DNA from: Strongyloides papillosus
Lineage: Eukaryota > Nematoda > Chromadorea > Rhabditida > Strongyloididae
Reading direction: 5' to 3'
Assembly: GCA_005656395.1 (NCBI GenBank)
Contig: SRSI01000050.1
Span: forward strand, 1-64,000
DNA: 64,000 bases
Below the pieces are notes generated by a model that searched no databases, had not been told where the DNA came from, and saw only the letters and a list, made by a program, of their open reading frames with translations. Below are positions 45,696-64,000 of the stretch, piece after piece. Within the stretch, counting starts at the first letter, position 1. Each line of letters opens with the position of its first letter. The translations under genes were made by a program, and so were the position numbers.

Positions 45696-46682
45696 TTAAA
45701 ATAATTGTGGTTTTTGTGGTGAAATTTTAACTGAAATTTTGTTATTTATACATAAAAACTTTTTAAAGTATGTTCGATACATTTTAATAAAAAATACCAA
45801 GGTTATTGGACAAAATATAGCATAACCTTTTTCAATAAGTAAAAGCATAATTTCAGCAAAATTCGAAGGAACATTTCCTAAAAAGTTAAAATTAGTTTTT
45901 TGAATCTAAATCATACCTTTAAATTTTAAATAATAATATATATTAACATACAGGGTAGAAATTAATGGCATCACTGTATGAAATATAATATTAATTGTCA
46001 GAGCTATTTCAATTGTAGATTTCTTCCTTAATGTAACATATTTTATTTTATCCTTTTTTATCTTTATAATAATTATTACATTTAACACTAAGCTTATTAT
46101 GGATCCAACAATTTGAGGCATTATATCAAACCAAGCAAACGGATCTTCTTCTAATGAACCATATGAATAGTAAGAACTAAATTGTGAAGTACGAAGTATC
46201 AATTTTGAATAAAATAGAGTATAAACTAAGCAAATAAAATTAAAGAAGACAATTAATATTGAAACAGCTATATTTTCAAAAATTGATGCTTTTCTATTAT
46301 ACACAATAAGCATGAATCTCCAATATGTTATTATTAAAGGAACCAATAGATAAAAGTTATAAAGAAATAAATTTAATTGTACAAAAAATGTTGATATTAT
46401 AATTACAGTTGTTAATTTGTATGTATAAAGTATATAACAAAAAATATATTGCATTATTTTATGAAAATAAAGAAGGAAACCAGAAAAACACTGTAAAACA
46501 ACAATATTTTTAATTCCTTTGGAACTTTTGAATGGTTCTAATAAGACTGTAATAGTAATAATTGATAAATTTATTATCACAGATATAGAAGGTAAAATAA
46601 TATCATCCAAAGTATTACTTAGTGAATTTTTCAAACTTATTGATACTGATATTTCATAACGATTTGTAACATTTAAACTCAT
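45696..46682 (-). CDS. Nematode 7TM chemoreceptor (serpentine receptor-like)
   Basis: Exon 1 is 45917-46682, the 39-bp phase-1 intron is 45878-45916 (GTATGA...TTTTTAG), and exon 2 is 45696-45877, giving 315 residues. Hydropathy by eye shows seven membrane segments. The last one, encoded by exon 2, is followed by a short basic tail. The intron lies at the same place and phase as in the relic at 29082-30233, which supports the gene model and common family. Such G protein-coupled receptors detect chemical cues in sensory neurons. The exact Sr family (for example srx, srv, srw) cannot be decided by reading. It has no stops or frameshifts. Confidence 0.72.
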
Positions 46683-47310
46683 TCTTAAAAATTATTTTTA
46701 TCTTGTATTTAATCACTATCAGGTCAAAAAAATATTATTGAATAAATTAAGTAGAAAACTAATTAGATTATGTATTAATTCGTAAAAATTTGATAGGATA
46801 ATACTTTTAATATAATATTTATTATAAAAACGTTTGATTTTACTAATACTAATAATAAAAATTTTATATTTAACTATACATTTAAATGTTATGTCTTAGG
46901 CGTTATTTTAATATTATAACACAGTTCATTTACTTAATTTTTAATTAAACATATTATAATAGTTGTAGCGCGCACATAAAAAAATTGCTGCGGAAATTTT
47001 CCTGGAATTTGCAGGAAATCTGGCGGACCGTGCAATTAAAGGAAAGATTTTCTTGGAAATTACGAGAAATAAGCCTTTAAATTCCTGGAATTTGCATGCA
47101 AGAAAAATTTCTTTTATCTAGGTAATTAGAACTTCATTAAAAATAATATTTTTTACCATATTTGTAAAAATGTATTTAATATTAAATGTACAAGACAAAA
47201 ATAACTGTGGATATTTAATAATTTTATTAATCTAAATGTTAGATCATCTTAAAACAATAGTTAAAAATATATAAATATAATATTTCATAAAATATAGACA
47301 AAACACATAC
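46683..47310. other. Intergenic stretch
   Basis: No gene. A less AT-rich patch at 46970-47100 has two similar blocks (TTTTCCTGGAATTTGCAGGAAAT and AAATTCCTGGAATTTGCATGCAAG), suggesting a short local repeat. A possible further exon of the next feature near 47190-47205 cannot be confirmed. Confidence 0.35.
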
Positions 47311-47495
47311 TCTAAACCCATTGGAATTTATTCTGACTTCATTTGCCATTACCACGGTTATTGTTGTAGTAGGAGCTTCGGTGGTTGTTTCATTAAAAAG
47401 AGATCCACTAGTAGTTAATATGGTGTTAGCAACATCTGCTGCTTTAGCATCGTTTTTTTTTGTAGCAGCAACCACAAAAATGAATAACTCTTCTT
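47311..47495 (-). CDS. Possible internal exon of a Thr/Ala-rich secreted protein
   Basis: A frame bounded by an acceptor (TTGTTCAG, exon start 47495) and a donor (AGA|GTATGT, exon end 47311) encodes a short hydrophobic stretch followed by Ala/Lys, Thr and Pro-rich residues (ETTTEAPTTT). No ATG is present, so a start exon would have to lie upstream. The composition resembles a mucin-like linker. This is weak evidence and could be accidental. Confidence 0.22.
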
Positions 47496-47943
47496 CTGAA
47501 CAAATTTTGAATATAACAAGAATTATAAAAATTATCTCAAATGTAAAGTGTCTACTTCACAATACCCTAAAGATTCGGATCTGTAAATATAAAAATCTTA
47601 TAAAAATAATATAAGAAGAATGATTAAATTTATCTTTGAACAAAAGGCATTTATAATCTATAAACAAAAAGTAAAATAGTACATAAAAGATAATAAAGCT
47701 TACTTTATACATAAAACATATTTAAACATGAAATCCTAATGCTTCGAATCTAAAAATGAACAAAAAAAATTAAGTTAATACATAAAAGATTATTAAACTT
47801 ATCTTTTATTAAATAAAATATACGTTAGAAAAAAAGCGCAAAATAACAAGTATATTTTAATGATAACGTTTACACCAAACAGATGGAGTTTATTTCAATG
47901 TTCTTATTAGAATAAAAATTTTTGATATATATTTTTATTGCAT

Positions 47944-48177
47944 CTATTTTTCCCATACTTGAATTGCTCCGAAATAAAATCTTGCAATTATTTCTCCTGC
48001 AATTCTAGGAATTCCTACAAATATTTTTCCGTCTATTAAAATTTTGGAACTATTTTTGTGTGATAATAGGTGGTAATTTATTAACAATAAAATAATGATC
48101 AACATCACAAGTACCATCATTTTTAAAGGTTGATCCTCATGATTATCGGACTTGTATTTTAATCCGGATCTTATCAT
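47944..48177 (-). CDS. Small single-span membrane protein, unknown
   Basis: A 77-codon frame from ATG at 48177. Residues about 18-36 are a strong hydrophobic helix (LKMMVLVMLIIILLLI), preceded by a charged N-terminus and followed by a mixed C-terminus, as in a signal-anchor (type II) protein. No family was recognised. It starts 37 bp after the stop of the frame at 48214 on the same strand, so both may belong to one transcript. Confidence 0.4.
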   Translation of the reverse strand: MIRSGLKYKSDNHEDQPLKMMVLVMLIIILLLINYHLLSHKNSSKILIDGKIFVGIPRIAGEIIARFYFGAIQVWEK

Positions 48178-48213
48178 GTTTTCGATTTAATTAATTTTAT
48201 TCATAACCAAACG

Positions 48214-48446
48214 TTAAGAATCTTTAATTTTTCTAATAATTTTATTTAAACACTTCTCTCTGTTTCTTTTTTCAGCATTAAACAATTTTGGTATTCTTAG
48301 AAATTCTTTCCCCCTATTTTTTAGAAAATTGCTAACGGACTTGCATGAACAGATCAGGTTATCTTCCAATTTTTCCAATCTTTTAAAAACTTTTAATGAA
48401 TCATTGGGAGTACTTAAACTGGCTTCATTTGGGCTTGTGTAAGTAT
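48214..48446 (-). pseudogene. Lys/Asn-rich terminal exon cut by a TIR element
   Basis: An open frame ending at TAA 48214-48216 encodes a basic, helix-rich stretch (for example VFKRLEKLEDNL, LFNAEKRNREKCL). It has no start codon; upstream it runs straight into the inverted repeat beginning at 48447. The protein-like composition suggests the 3' exon of a gene whose 5' part was displaced or lost through the element. Confidence 0.35.
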
Positions 48447-48737
48447 AAAATATGCATACTAGCCGTATCTAAAAGAAACTAGCGTACGTAATCCTGATAA
48501 TATGTTCTCCATAACATCAGTTGTTATGCTATATAATACATATTGCATGTTATATCACTTATATGTTTTTGTTTATAACGATTGTTAATTTTTTAGGAAG
48601 CTGAGAAACTTCTAAAAATTCTCATAAATCATCCCAAATTAGACGTTGATGATAAAAGAGATACAACATCAGGTGGATTGAATGATTCAGAAGTACGTAC
48701 ACTAGCCTCTTTTAGATGAGACTAGTATGTATATTTT
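48447..48737. mobile_element. 291-bp TIR element carrying an exon-like segment
   Basis: 44-bp termini 48447-48490 and 48694-48737 are inverted copies (AAAATATGCATACTAGCC and AAAATATACATACTAGTC as outer ends) with roughly 80 percent identity. Each terminus is itself an imperfect hairpin (CTAG...CTAG). Inside, on the plus strand, 48597-48692 is a 96-nt stretch with an acceptor (AATTTTTTAG) before it and GTACGT after it, open in one frame. No transposase. The outer ends resemble those of the 8390 repeat (TATACATACTCGCC). Confidence 0.6.
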
Positions 48738-48827
48738 ATAAATAAAAACACTTGGGTAACCCCAAAATTGAAATTGAAAGGATATAGAAAAAAAATTAAT
48801 AGTCGACACAGTTGATGCATCCAGGAT

Positions 48828-49085
48828 TTTGTTAAGACGTTTGCAAGTTTACATAAATTTGACTTCTAATAAAGTAATTCATAGTATATTAAAAAGAAAA
48901 AGATAGGTTCTAAGATGAGCATAATATCATAAAAAATATCAAGATTCAATAGAGATTACATTACTTAAATAACAACTAAAATAAAATATATATTTATTTT
49001 ATATAAAATCATTACTGTTATAATTTTATTGTTTATTACGTTTTTCAGAATAAAACGTTCTTTAACCGTTACACAAAACACTATA
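48828..49085. repeat. Dispersed repeat, direct copy of 54478-54722
   Basis: Long aligned blocks include ACTTCTAATAAAGTAATTCAT, AAAATATCAAGA and AGATTACATTACTTAA in the same order and orientation as at 54478-54722. A third copy is split by the LTR element. Confidence 0.65.
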
Positions 49086-49729
49086 TTTTTTTTGGTAACA
49101 ATGTAAAATATTCTATTAAAACAGTCTAAAATATTCAATATTGTAACAATATTATGATTGTATTATTAGAGAAAATTTGAAATTTAATTCTAATTGTAAC
49201 TATTAAATAACAACACATGTTTTTTTAATTTATTGAAATATTAGAACAAAATTTTTTTAGTGTTTGGATACATTTTTTTTCATCTTCAAAGAATTTTGTT
49301 CTTAAGAAACGGAATTTACCAAAAAAGTACAATTTTATGAAAAGTGTTGATAGTTTAAAGAAGAGGAATGATGAGAAAGAGGTGATAGCAACTAGCTAAT
49401 TGACATTTCTTCATTTGATGATTGAAGGGTGCTATAACTTATAATCATGTTGTTACATCAAGCTGTTTATTTTTTGCCTTATTTTTTTGTTAAATAAATG
49501 GGTATTCTTTTTAATATTAAGATAATATGCAAATTATTGTCATTGATAATACCCTGAACAATTTTATTTTAGAGATTGTGCTTTTAGTAAAATACAAAAT
49601 TGATTGTTATTTAAATTTTAGAATCACCTATGATTTGGAACTTGAAAATTTAAGATTTTGCTTAATTCTAGGAATATTTAAATACATGATCATTATTTTG
49701 TACTTTTAAATCAAAATTATAAAAGTATT

Positions 49730-50175
49730 TTTGTAGTTTTTTTCTTTTTACAAACCGATAGCTATGTTTCCACATGGTTTTGCTTAATCTTTTAATGAAT
49801 TCCATTAAAAATTTGTTAAATAAAAATTGTCATTACTTATTGGTCCATAATTTGGCTTGTTTTTAATCAATATCTATGATATCGTGTTCCTTCCTATTCT
49901 GATATTGGATCTTATAATGCTATATCGATCATTTTATCTTTTCACTTTGAAAAAAAAGTTATCATCGGTACAAAACTATACTAAAAAAGAAGCAAAAAAG
50001 AGTGATTTTAAGGATAACTTGATCAATTATAGTCTCAGACTTTTGAGACATCTTTAACCTCAAATTAGAACAAAAAAGTTTTTTGTTTATTAACTCATAA
50101 CAATCGGTCAAATTTTGAAAGAGTTATGTCGAAGAAAATATTTATTTTCATACTTTTTATCATAGATAATAATTG
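49730..50175. repeat. Single diverged copy of the 523-bp repeat family
   Basis: Shared blocks with 12975-14300 include GGTCCATAATTTGGC, GAGTTATGTC and TCAGACTTTTGAGACAT in the same order, with heavy divergence. It shows that the tandem array belongs to a dispersed family. Confidence 0.55.
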
Positions 50176-50801
50176 AAAAGATATGGAAAAATTTCATTGA
50201 AATTACAGTATAAAAGAGACATTTTAATTTTAGAAATTCATGTGTCATAGAAAGTAGCTGTTTATTATCTTAAACTGACTTGCATTTTTATCTTAGGATG
50301 TTTTTATCTAATAAAATTCTGATAAAACTGTAGAAGATACACTTTTTAACATATATCATAAGTGAAAGTACATCGTCATAAATATTGAAATATATAAAAA
50401 AAAACCTTTAAGATATTAGTAAGATATTTTATCAAAGATTTTCTTTACCATTTAATTGACTGTTAAAGAGTTTTCACCGATAAGTATTTTACAAGTTGAA
50501 ATCAATCTTTCAAATTTACTTGGTATTTAAGTCAATAATATTAGGTTAACCATCACTTTTAATTTAACCTATTCTGGTATTTTCTCCTATTCTTCTTCGG
50601 CTTTTTATTATTGAAGTTTGATTAATTTTAGACTTCGTTTTAAGTTTTCTCCTGAATTTAATTAAGCCTTGCAATACTGAAGTTTGGAGGAAAAATTGGC
50701 ATGGTTATTAAGAGTAGAAACCCTATTGATAAGTCATTTGTCACAACATTGAGCTCGTCACTAATTTTAAGATATTTACCATTTCGTATGATTCATACAA
50801 C

Positions 50802-52910
50802 ATGGAGTCAAAAGTTAATAAAGTCAATTATATATGGTCAATACCGAATTTTTCACTTCGTCCTGAAAAGACAGGTGAACTTATTAGATCACCAACTTTT
50901 GTAATTGGAAGCAAAGAAAGATCAGAGTGGTGTCTATTGATATATCCCAATGGTTATGAAGAAGATTTTAAAGAGTTTGTATCACTTTATTTATGTATGG
51001 AAACGCCAAACAAAACGAAGGTAAAGTATAAGTTTTATATTTTAAATGACAAGGGAAAAAGGAAAAATATTAAAGATCCTATGGAACCAAAAGACTTCGA
51101 TAGAGATAATTTCGTAGTTAGGGGATTTCCAGATTTCGTTAAAAAATATTATTTATTAGATAAATCGAATGGTTTATTGGTAAATGATAAGTTGACAATA
51201 TTATGTAAGGTAGAGATTATTGACCCCGAATATGAGAATCATGAGAATAGTATACCTTATGGTAAGTTATCTGACCAACATTGAACTTGTCTTTGATTTT
51301 AGGAAATTTACAATTTCAGATGATTTTTGTACCGTCCAGATAAATGCTGGCTATTTCAAATATAAATACACAATAGAAAACTTTTCACTTCGTCCTGAAA
51401 AGACAGGTGAAGTTATTTTTTCACCAACTTTCAAAATTGGAAGCAAAGAGAGATCAGAGTGGCGTTTACAAATATATCCTAATGGTCGTTTTAAAGCTTT
51501 AGAAGAGTATGTTTCAGTTTATTTGTTTCTGATAAAGCCACACGAAGCAAAAATAAAGTTTAAGATTTCTATTTTAAATGATAAAGAAGAAGAAAAAAAT
51601 GTTGTATCTTCTATAGTGCCTCATTACTTTAGTAGAGACACAAAGCATTTTTGGGGGATTGCAAAATTTGTTAAGAGAGATTTTTTACTGAATAAATCGA
51701 GTGGTTTATTGATTAACGATAAGTTGACAATATTATGTGAAGCAGAGACTAATAATCCCAAATCTGGAAATCTTGATAATAGTAAACCTTTTTGTAAGAC
51801 ATATGTCACAATATTGAGCTTGTCACTAATTTTAAGAAATTTACAATTTCAGATGATTATTGTAGCATCCAGACAGGTGTTAACTATTTCAAATATAGAT
51901 ATTTAATACGAAACTTTTTACTTCGTTCTGAAAAGACAGGTGAACTTATTAGATCACCAACTTTTGTAATTGGAAGCAAAGAAAGATCAGAGTGGTGTTT
52001 TTGGATATATCCCAATGGTGATGAAGAAGAGTCGAAAGAGTTTGTATCAGTTTATCTGGTATTGTTAAAGCCCGACAAAGCAAAAGTAAAGTATAGATTT
52101 TCCATTTTAAATGACGAGGAAGAGGAGAAAAATGTTGAGTTTGTTACAGAATCTAAAGACTTTGCTAAGGATAAGGGCTCAGGGTTTTCTTATTTTGTTA
52201 AGAGAGATTTTTTACTAAATGAATCGAATGGTTTATTAGTAAATAATTGTTTGGTAATATTTTGTGAGGCAGACATTATTGATTTTAAATATGAGAACCA
52301 TGATAATTCAGAGGCATCAACAAATATTTCAATACCCCCATCAAAATTATTATCGGACTATGGTAATTTGTTTGGTTCACCATTATTTTATGATTGTGTT
52401 ATAAAAGTTGAAGACACTGAAATCCAAGTTCAAAAAGCAGTCCTCGCTGCTCGATCTCCTACTTTTCATGACATCTATAGCAGTGCATCTGAAGAATCAC
52501 AAACAAATATCATTGAAATAAAAGATTTTAATGTTGAGGTTGTAAGGGAAATGTTAAAATATATCTACACAGATGAAGTTTCGGATATACATAATATGGC
52601 TGATCAAATGTTTGAAATTGCAAATAAGTACGGATTAGATAGATTGAAAGCAATTGCAGAACAGTCTATGTGTAGTAGTTTGTCTATCGAGAATGTCTTA
52701 GAACGTTTCGCATTATCTGATAAGTACCCGACAGAATGGTTGAAAGAATGTTGTGAAGAAATTATCCTTAAAAACATGGAATGTTTATCAAAAACTAAAG
52801 ATTGGAAAAAATATATTCGTTCAAATCCATCATTACTTGGAAGATTATTATTCAAATCGCATAGCATTAATTCAACAGAATGTAGTTCAGAAGATGAAAA
52901 TAAAGAATAA
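50802..52910 (+). CDS. Triple-MATH BTB protein (probable Cullin-3 adaptor)
   Basis: Exons 50802-51261, 51320-51793 and 51853-52910 with 58- and 59-bp introns encode 663 residues. Each exon begins a MATH (TRAF-like) domain: about 8-140, 165-300 and 320-465, marked by the repeated NFSLRPEKTGE, SPTF, GSKERSEW and IYPNG blocks. The BTB/POZ domain starts at about 477 (LFGSPLFYDCVIKVEDTE, then VLAARSPTF) and a BACK-like helical region ends the protein. Both introns are in phase 1 and the exons are near-copies, so the gene grew by exon duplication. MATH domains bind substrates and BTB binds Cullin-3, so the protein should recruit targets for ubiquitination. MATH-BTB families are expanded in nematodes. 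The start is the ATG at 50802; MATH 3 begins with a weaker motif (RNFLLRSEKTGE). Confidence 0.82.
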
Positions 52911-55163
52911 CTGAATTACTTATAATACCTATTAAGTTAATCATTCATTTTATACTAACTTTAAAATAAAAATATATATTATAAAAAGAAGTACATATAA
53001 AAAAACAAAAAAATACTCTAAAAAAATAACTCTTGGTATAAAATTAATGTTTCTTAAAATATTTCTTGTTACTATTTTGTGATTATGGAGTTTGTGATAT
53101 CACAAAACTAGTATCAGGATTTGATAGAGCATAATCCTTAAATTTACCTGTAAGATCATCTTCCTTTTCCGAATTATTTCTTTTAGAATTTCTCGTCTTT
53201 CTATAAATAAGATTATCGTTATTTGATGCCTTTTATTGGTCAAATATCTTTTGAAAAAGCAATTTTTTTTTCCTAAATTGAGGGAAAGAAATAATTGCAA
53301 TATAGTTTTGGTAAAAGTTGACCAGGTTATATTTAAAAAACCACTTTTTGGACAAATTCTGTGTAATATTACCTTTCAAATAACTTTATAAAAATAAATA
53401 AGAAATGTTTAGTTTACAATTCATTTGTAAATTATAAGTCAAGAATAAGGAGGAAACATAATATTAAAAAGATTGATTAAAAGTTATTTAATTTACGGAC
53501 AAAAAGTGACAGTAGTTTTTATAAAAAATTTTATGAAGAATGAGTTGAAAGGTTAAAAAAAACCAGGCTAAGCCAAGCTTTTGATTGGTTACTCAAATTA
53601 GAATTATAATTTGAAGTATTTAAAATTTAAATTATTAATATTTTCTAGTTTTTTTTACAAATATAGTAGAAATTTTCAAAGTATGCCTTATAATATAATG
53701 AAACTCTAGGGACAAATATTATTAATTCAACAATTTAGACATTTTTTTACATCTTTTATAATAATTTTTAGTATTAATAAGAAATCATTCACCGAGAAAA
53801 TTATGTTACATTATAATAAATACTGATTGAAAATAAATTAATGTATATAATATCAACAAAACATAAAGATTTTTGAATAGAAAATTGAATGTATGTAAAA
53901 AAGAAGATAACAATTCAAAAAAATTTGTATGTTTTGTATAACGGTTACAATATGTGTTGTGCAACATTATTTTGTATATTTTTTGAATATTTTAGTGACA
54001 ATTTTAGAAAAATATAAGTCATGATAATTATAATAATAAATATATCTTTCATATGAAATATAAAAAATGATTTCAGGTAAATTTTTAATTAATTCTACGT
54101 AGTTTAGCAAATATAAGCTTAAGAAATTAAAAAATTTTACAATAATAGTGAAAAGCAATAATTATTTAACAACACAAGTATGATTAATTTAAAATTTTTT
54201 TAATTAGATTTTTTTTTAAATTAAAACATTAAAAAGTTATTTTTTTGTTATGAATGGAGGTAAATAATGCTTTTAAACCTTAAAAAGTTTGGTTTTTTCA
54301 GATGTGCTTGAAAAATAGTATATAAAATTAAACTATAATAGTTCAAATTATTAAAACATATTAATAAAGATACTACGATATTTAAAAAAAAATTTTTTAA
54401 GTTAATATACTTAATAAATTAGGAAAAAATAAAAAATATAAAACATTATTGTTGTTATTTGATTGTTTAAAAAAATAATTTTTGTTAAAACATTTGCAAG
54501 TTTTACACAAATTTAACTTCTAATAAAGTAATTCATATTCTAAAGAAAAAGTTAGATTCTAAGATGTCCATAATATCGTAAAAAAATATCAAGAGTCAAT
54601 AAAGATTACATTACTTAATTAACAATTAAAATAAATTATATATTTAATTTATTTAAAGTCATTATTGTTATAATTTTATTACGTTTCTCTGGATAAAAAC
54701 GGTATGTAATCATTATACAAAATCAATACTAATAATTTCCAAATTTCATTAGGTTAATGGATCATTGTGTTTTAGCAAACAGTACCTAAATAAACATCAA
54801 ATGAGTATAAAATTATGTTGTTTTAGCTGAAAAAATCATATTATTTTCTATAATTTTAAGAATCAATAAAAATATTTCATAATCTTTATTAATATCAATA
54901 ATTAAAATCAATTGAATTTTCAAAACATAAAAAAAACAAACTTTCACCAAAACACTAAATAATAATTAATATTTATTCACTCTTCAGTATTAATGAAAAT
55001 AATTAACAATATATATATTTTGAAATTAATACACGCATGGTAAGCCAAAATAAGTAAGGCAAAAAGTGTAAAAAATAACTAAATTTTGATTAAAATAATA
55101 AAATATATGGCGAGGATAATAATATTATACATTTTTTGAAGTAACTTTTCACAGTATCTTGAT
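52911..55163. other. AT-rich intergenic stretch
   Basis: No gene. It contains the dispersed repeat copy at 54478-54722. Short frames at 53100-53300 and 53967-54158 have no supporting feature. Confidence 0.45.
54478..54722. repeat. Dispersed repeat, direct copy of 48828-49085
   Basis: Same ordered blocks as 48828-49085, with about one difference per eight to ten bases by eye. It serves as an intact reference for the copy interrupted by the LTR element. Confidence 0.65.

Positions 55164-64000
<8,837 letters not shown>

Larger units (their letters stand above)
48738..50801. other. Intergenic with two dispersed repeats
   Basis: It contains a copy of the repeat shared with 54478-54722 (48828-49085) and a copy of the 523-bp family (49730-50175). 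Near 50725-50790 the DNA resembles the introns of the next gene with damaged splice sites. No gene otherwise. Confidence 0.45.

Noticed and set aside
47321..47614. 97-codon plus-strand frame
   Set aside because: It starts with alternating hydrophobic residues but overlaps the better-bounded minus-strand exon candidate; neither strand is convincing, and the plus one has no splice or start context.

Overview
The window looks like AT-rich nematode nuclear DNA. Very small introns (about 38-75 bp) have GT...TTTTAG/TTTCAG borders. There are secreted astacin metalloproteases, nematode-type 7TM chemoreceptors, a MATH-BTB gene, an lrp-1/megalin-like receptor and an RTE-type LINE. Low intron density plus several astacins suggests a Strongyloides/Parastrongyloides-type worm; this is inference, since no species-diagnostic marker was found.

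Layout. 1-9 kb is mostly a gene graveyard: two decayed coiled-coil genes on the minus strand (1.8-4.8 kb), acidic and basic coding remnants (5.0-6.5 kb), a broken GET4-like gene (6.7-7.3 kb), and a small two-exon ORF that now ends inside a 48-bp hairpin repeat. 9.7-12.97 kb is an essentially full-length RTE-type non-LTR retrotransposon with target-site duplications and two frameshifts. 12.97-20.2 kb holds repeats: a 523-bp tandem array, a 73-bp array with GC-rich palindromes, and a 1.36-kb foldback element. 22.2-27.3 kb holds two tandemly duplicated astacin genes separated by an 860-bp TIR element with satellite-like subterminal arrays. 28-31.3 kb holds chemoreceptor relics and a secreted Thr-rich protein gene. 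32.87-38.36 kb is a young, internally deleted Ty3/gypsy LTR element on the minus strand, with LTRs that read as identical and 5-bp TSDs, nested in an older dispersed repeat. 38.9-40.1 kb is a third astacin lacking the usual long propeptide. 42.8-45.0 kb is an intronless 713-aa type I membrane protein of unknown family. 45.7-46.7 kb is an intact two-exon chemoreceptor. 47.2-48.7 kb has small ORFs and a TIR element carrying an exon-like segment. 50.8-52.9 kb is a three-exon gene with three MATH domains and a BTB domain. 55.2-64 kb is the C-terminal part of an LRP-1/megalin-like endocytic receptor in one uninterrupted 8.8-kb coding exon; its 5' end lies outside the window.

The genes do not form an obvious pathway. 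Astacins, the mucin-like protein and the 713-aa protein are predicted to be secreted or on the cell surface. The MATH-BTB protein is a probable Cullin-3 adaptor, and the LRP protein a probable epithelial endocytic receptor. Exon boundaries were read by eye from splice consensus, frame and homologous exon structure; no search, alignment or RNA evidence was available.
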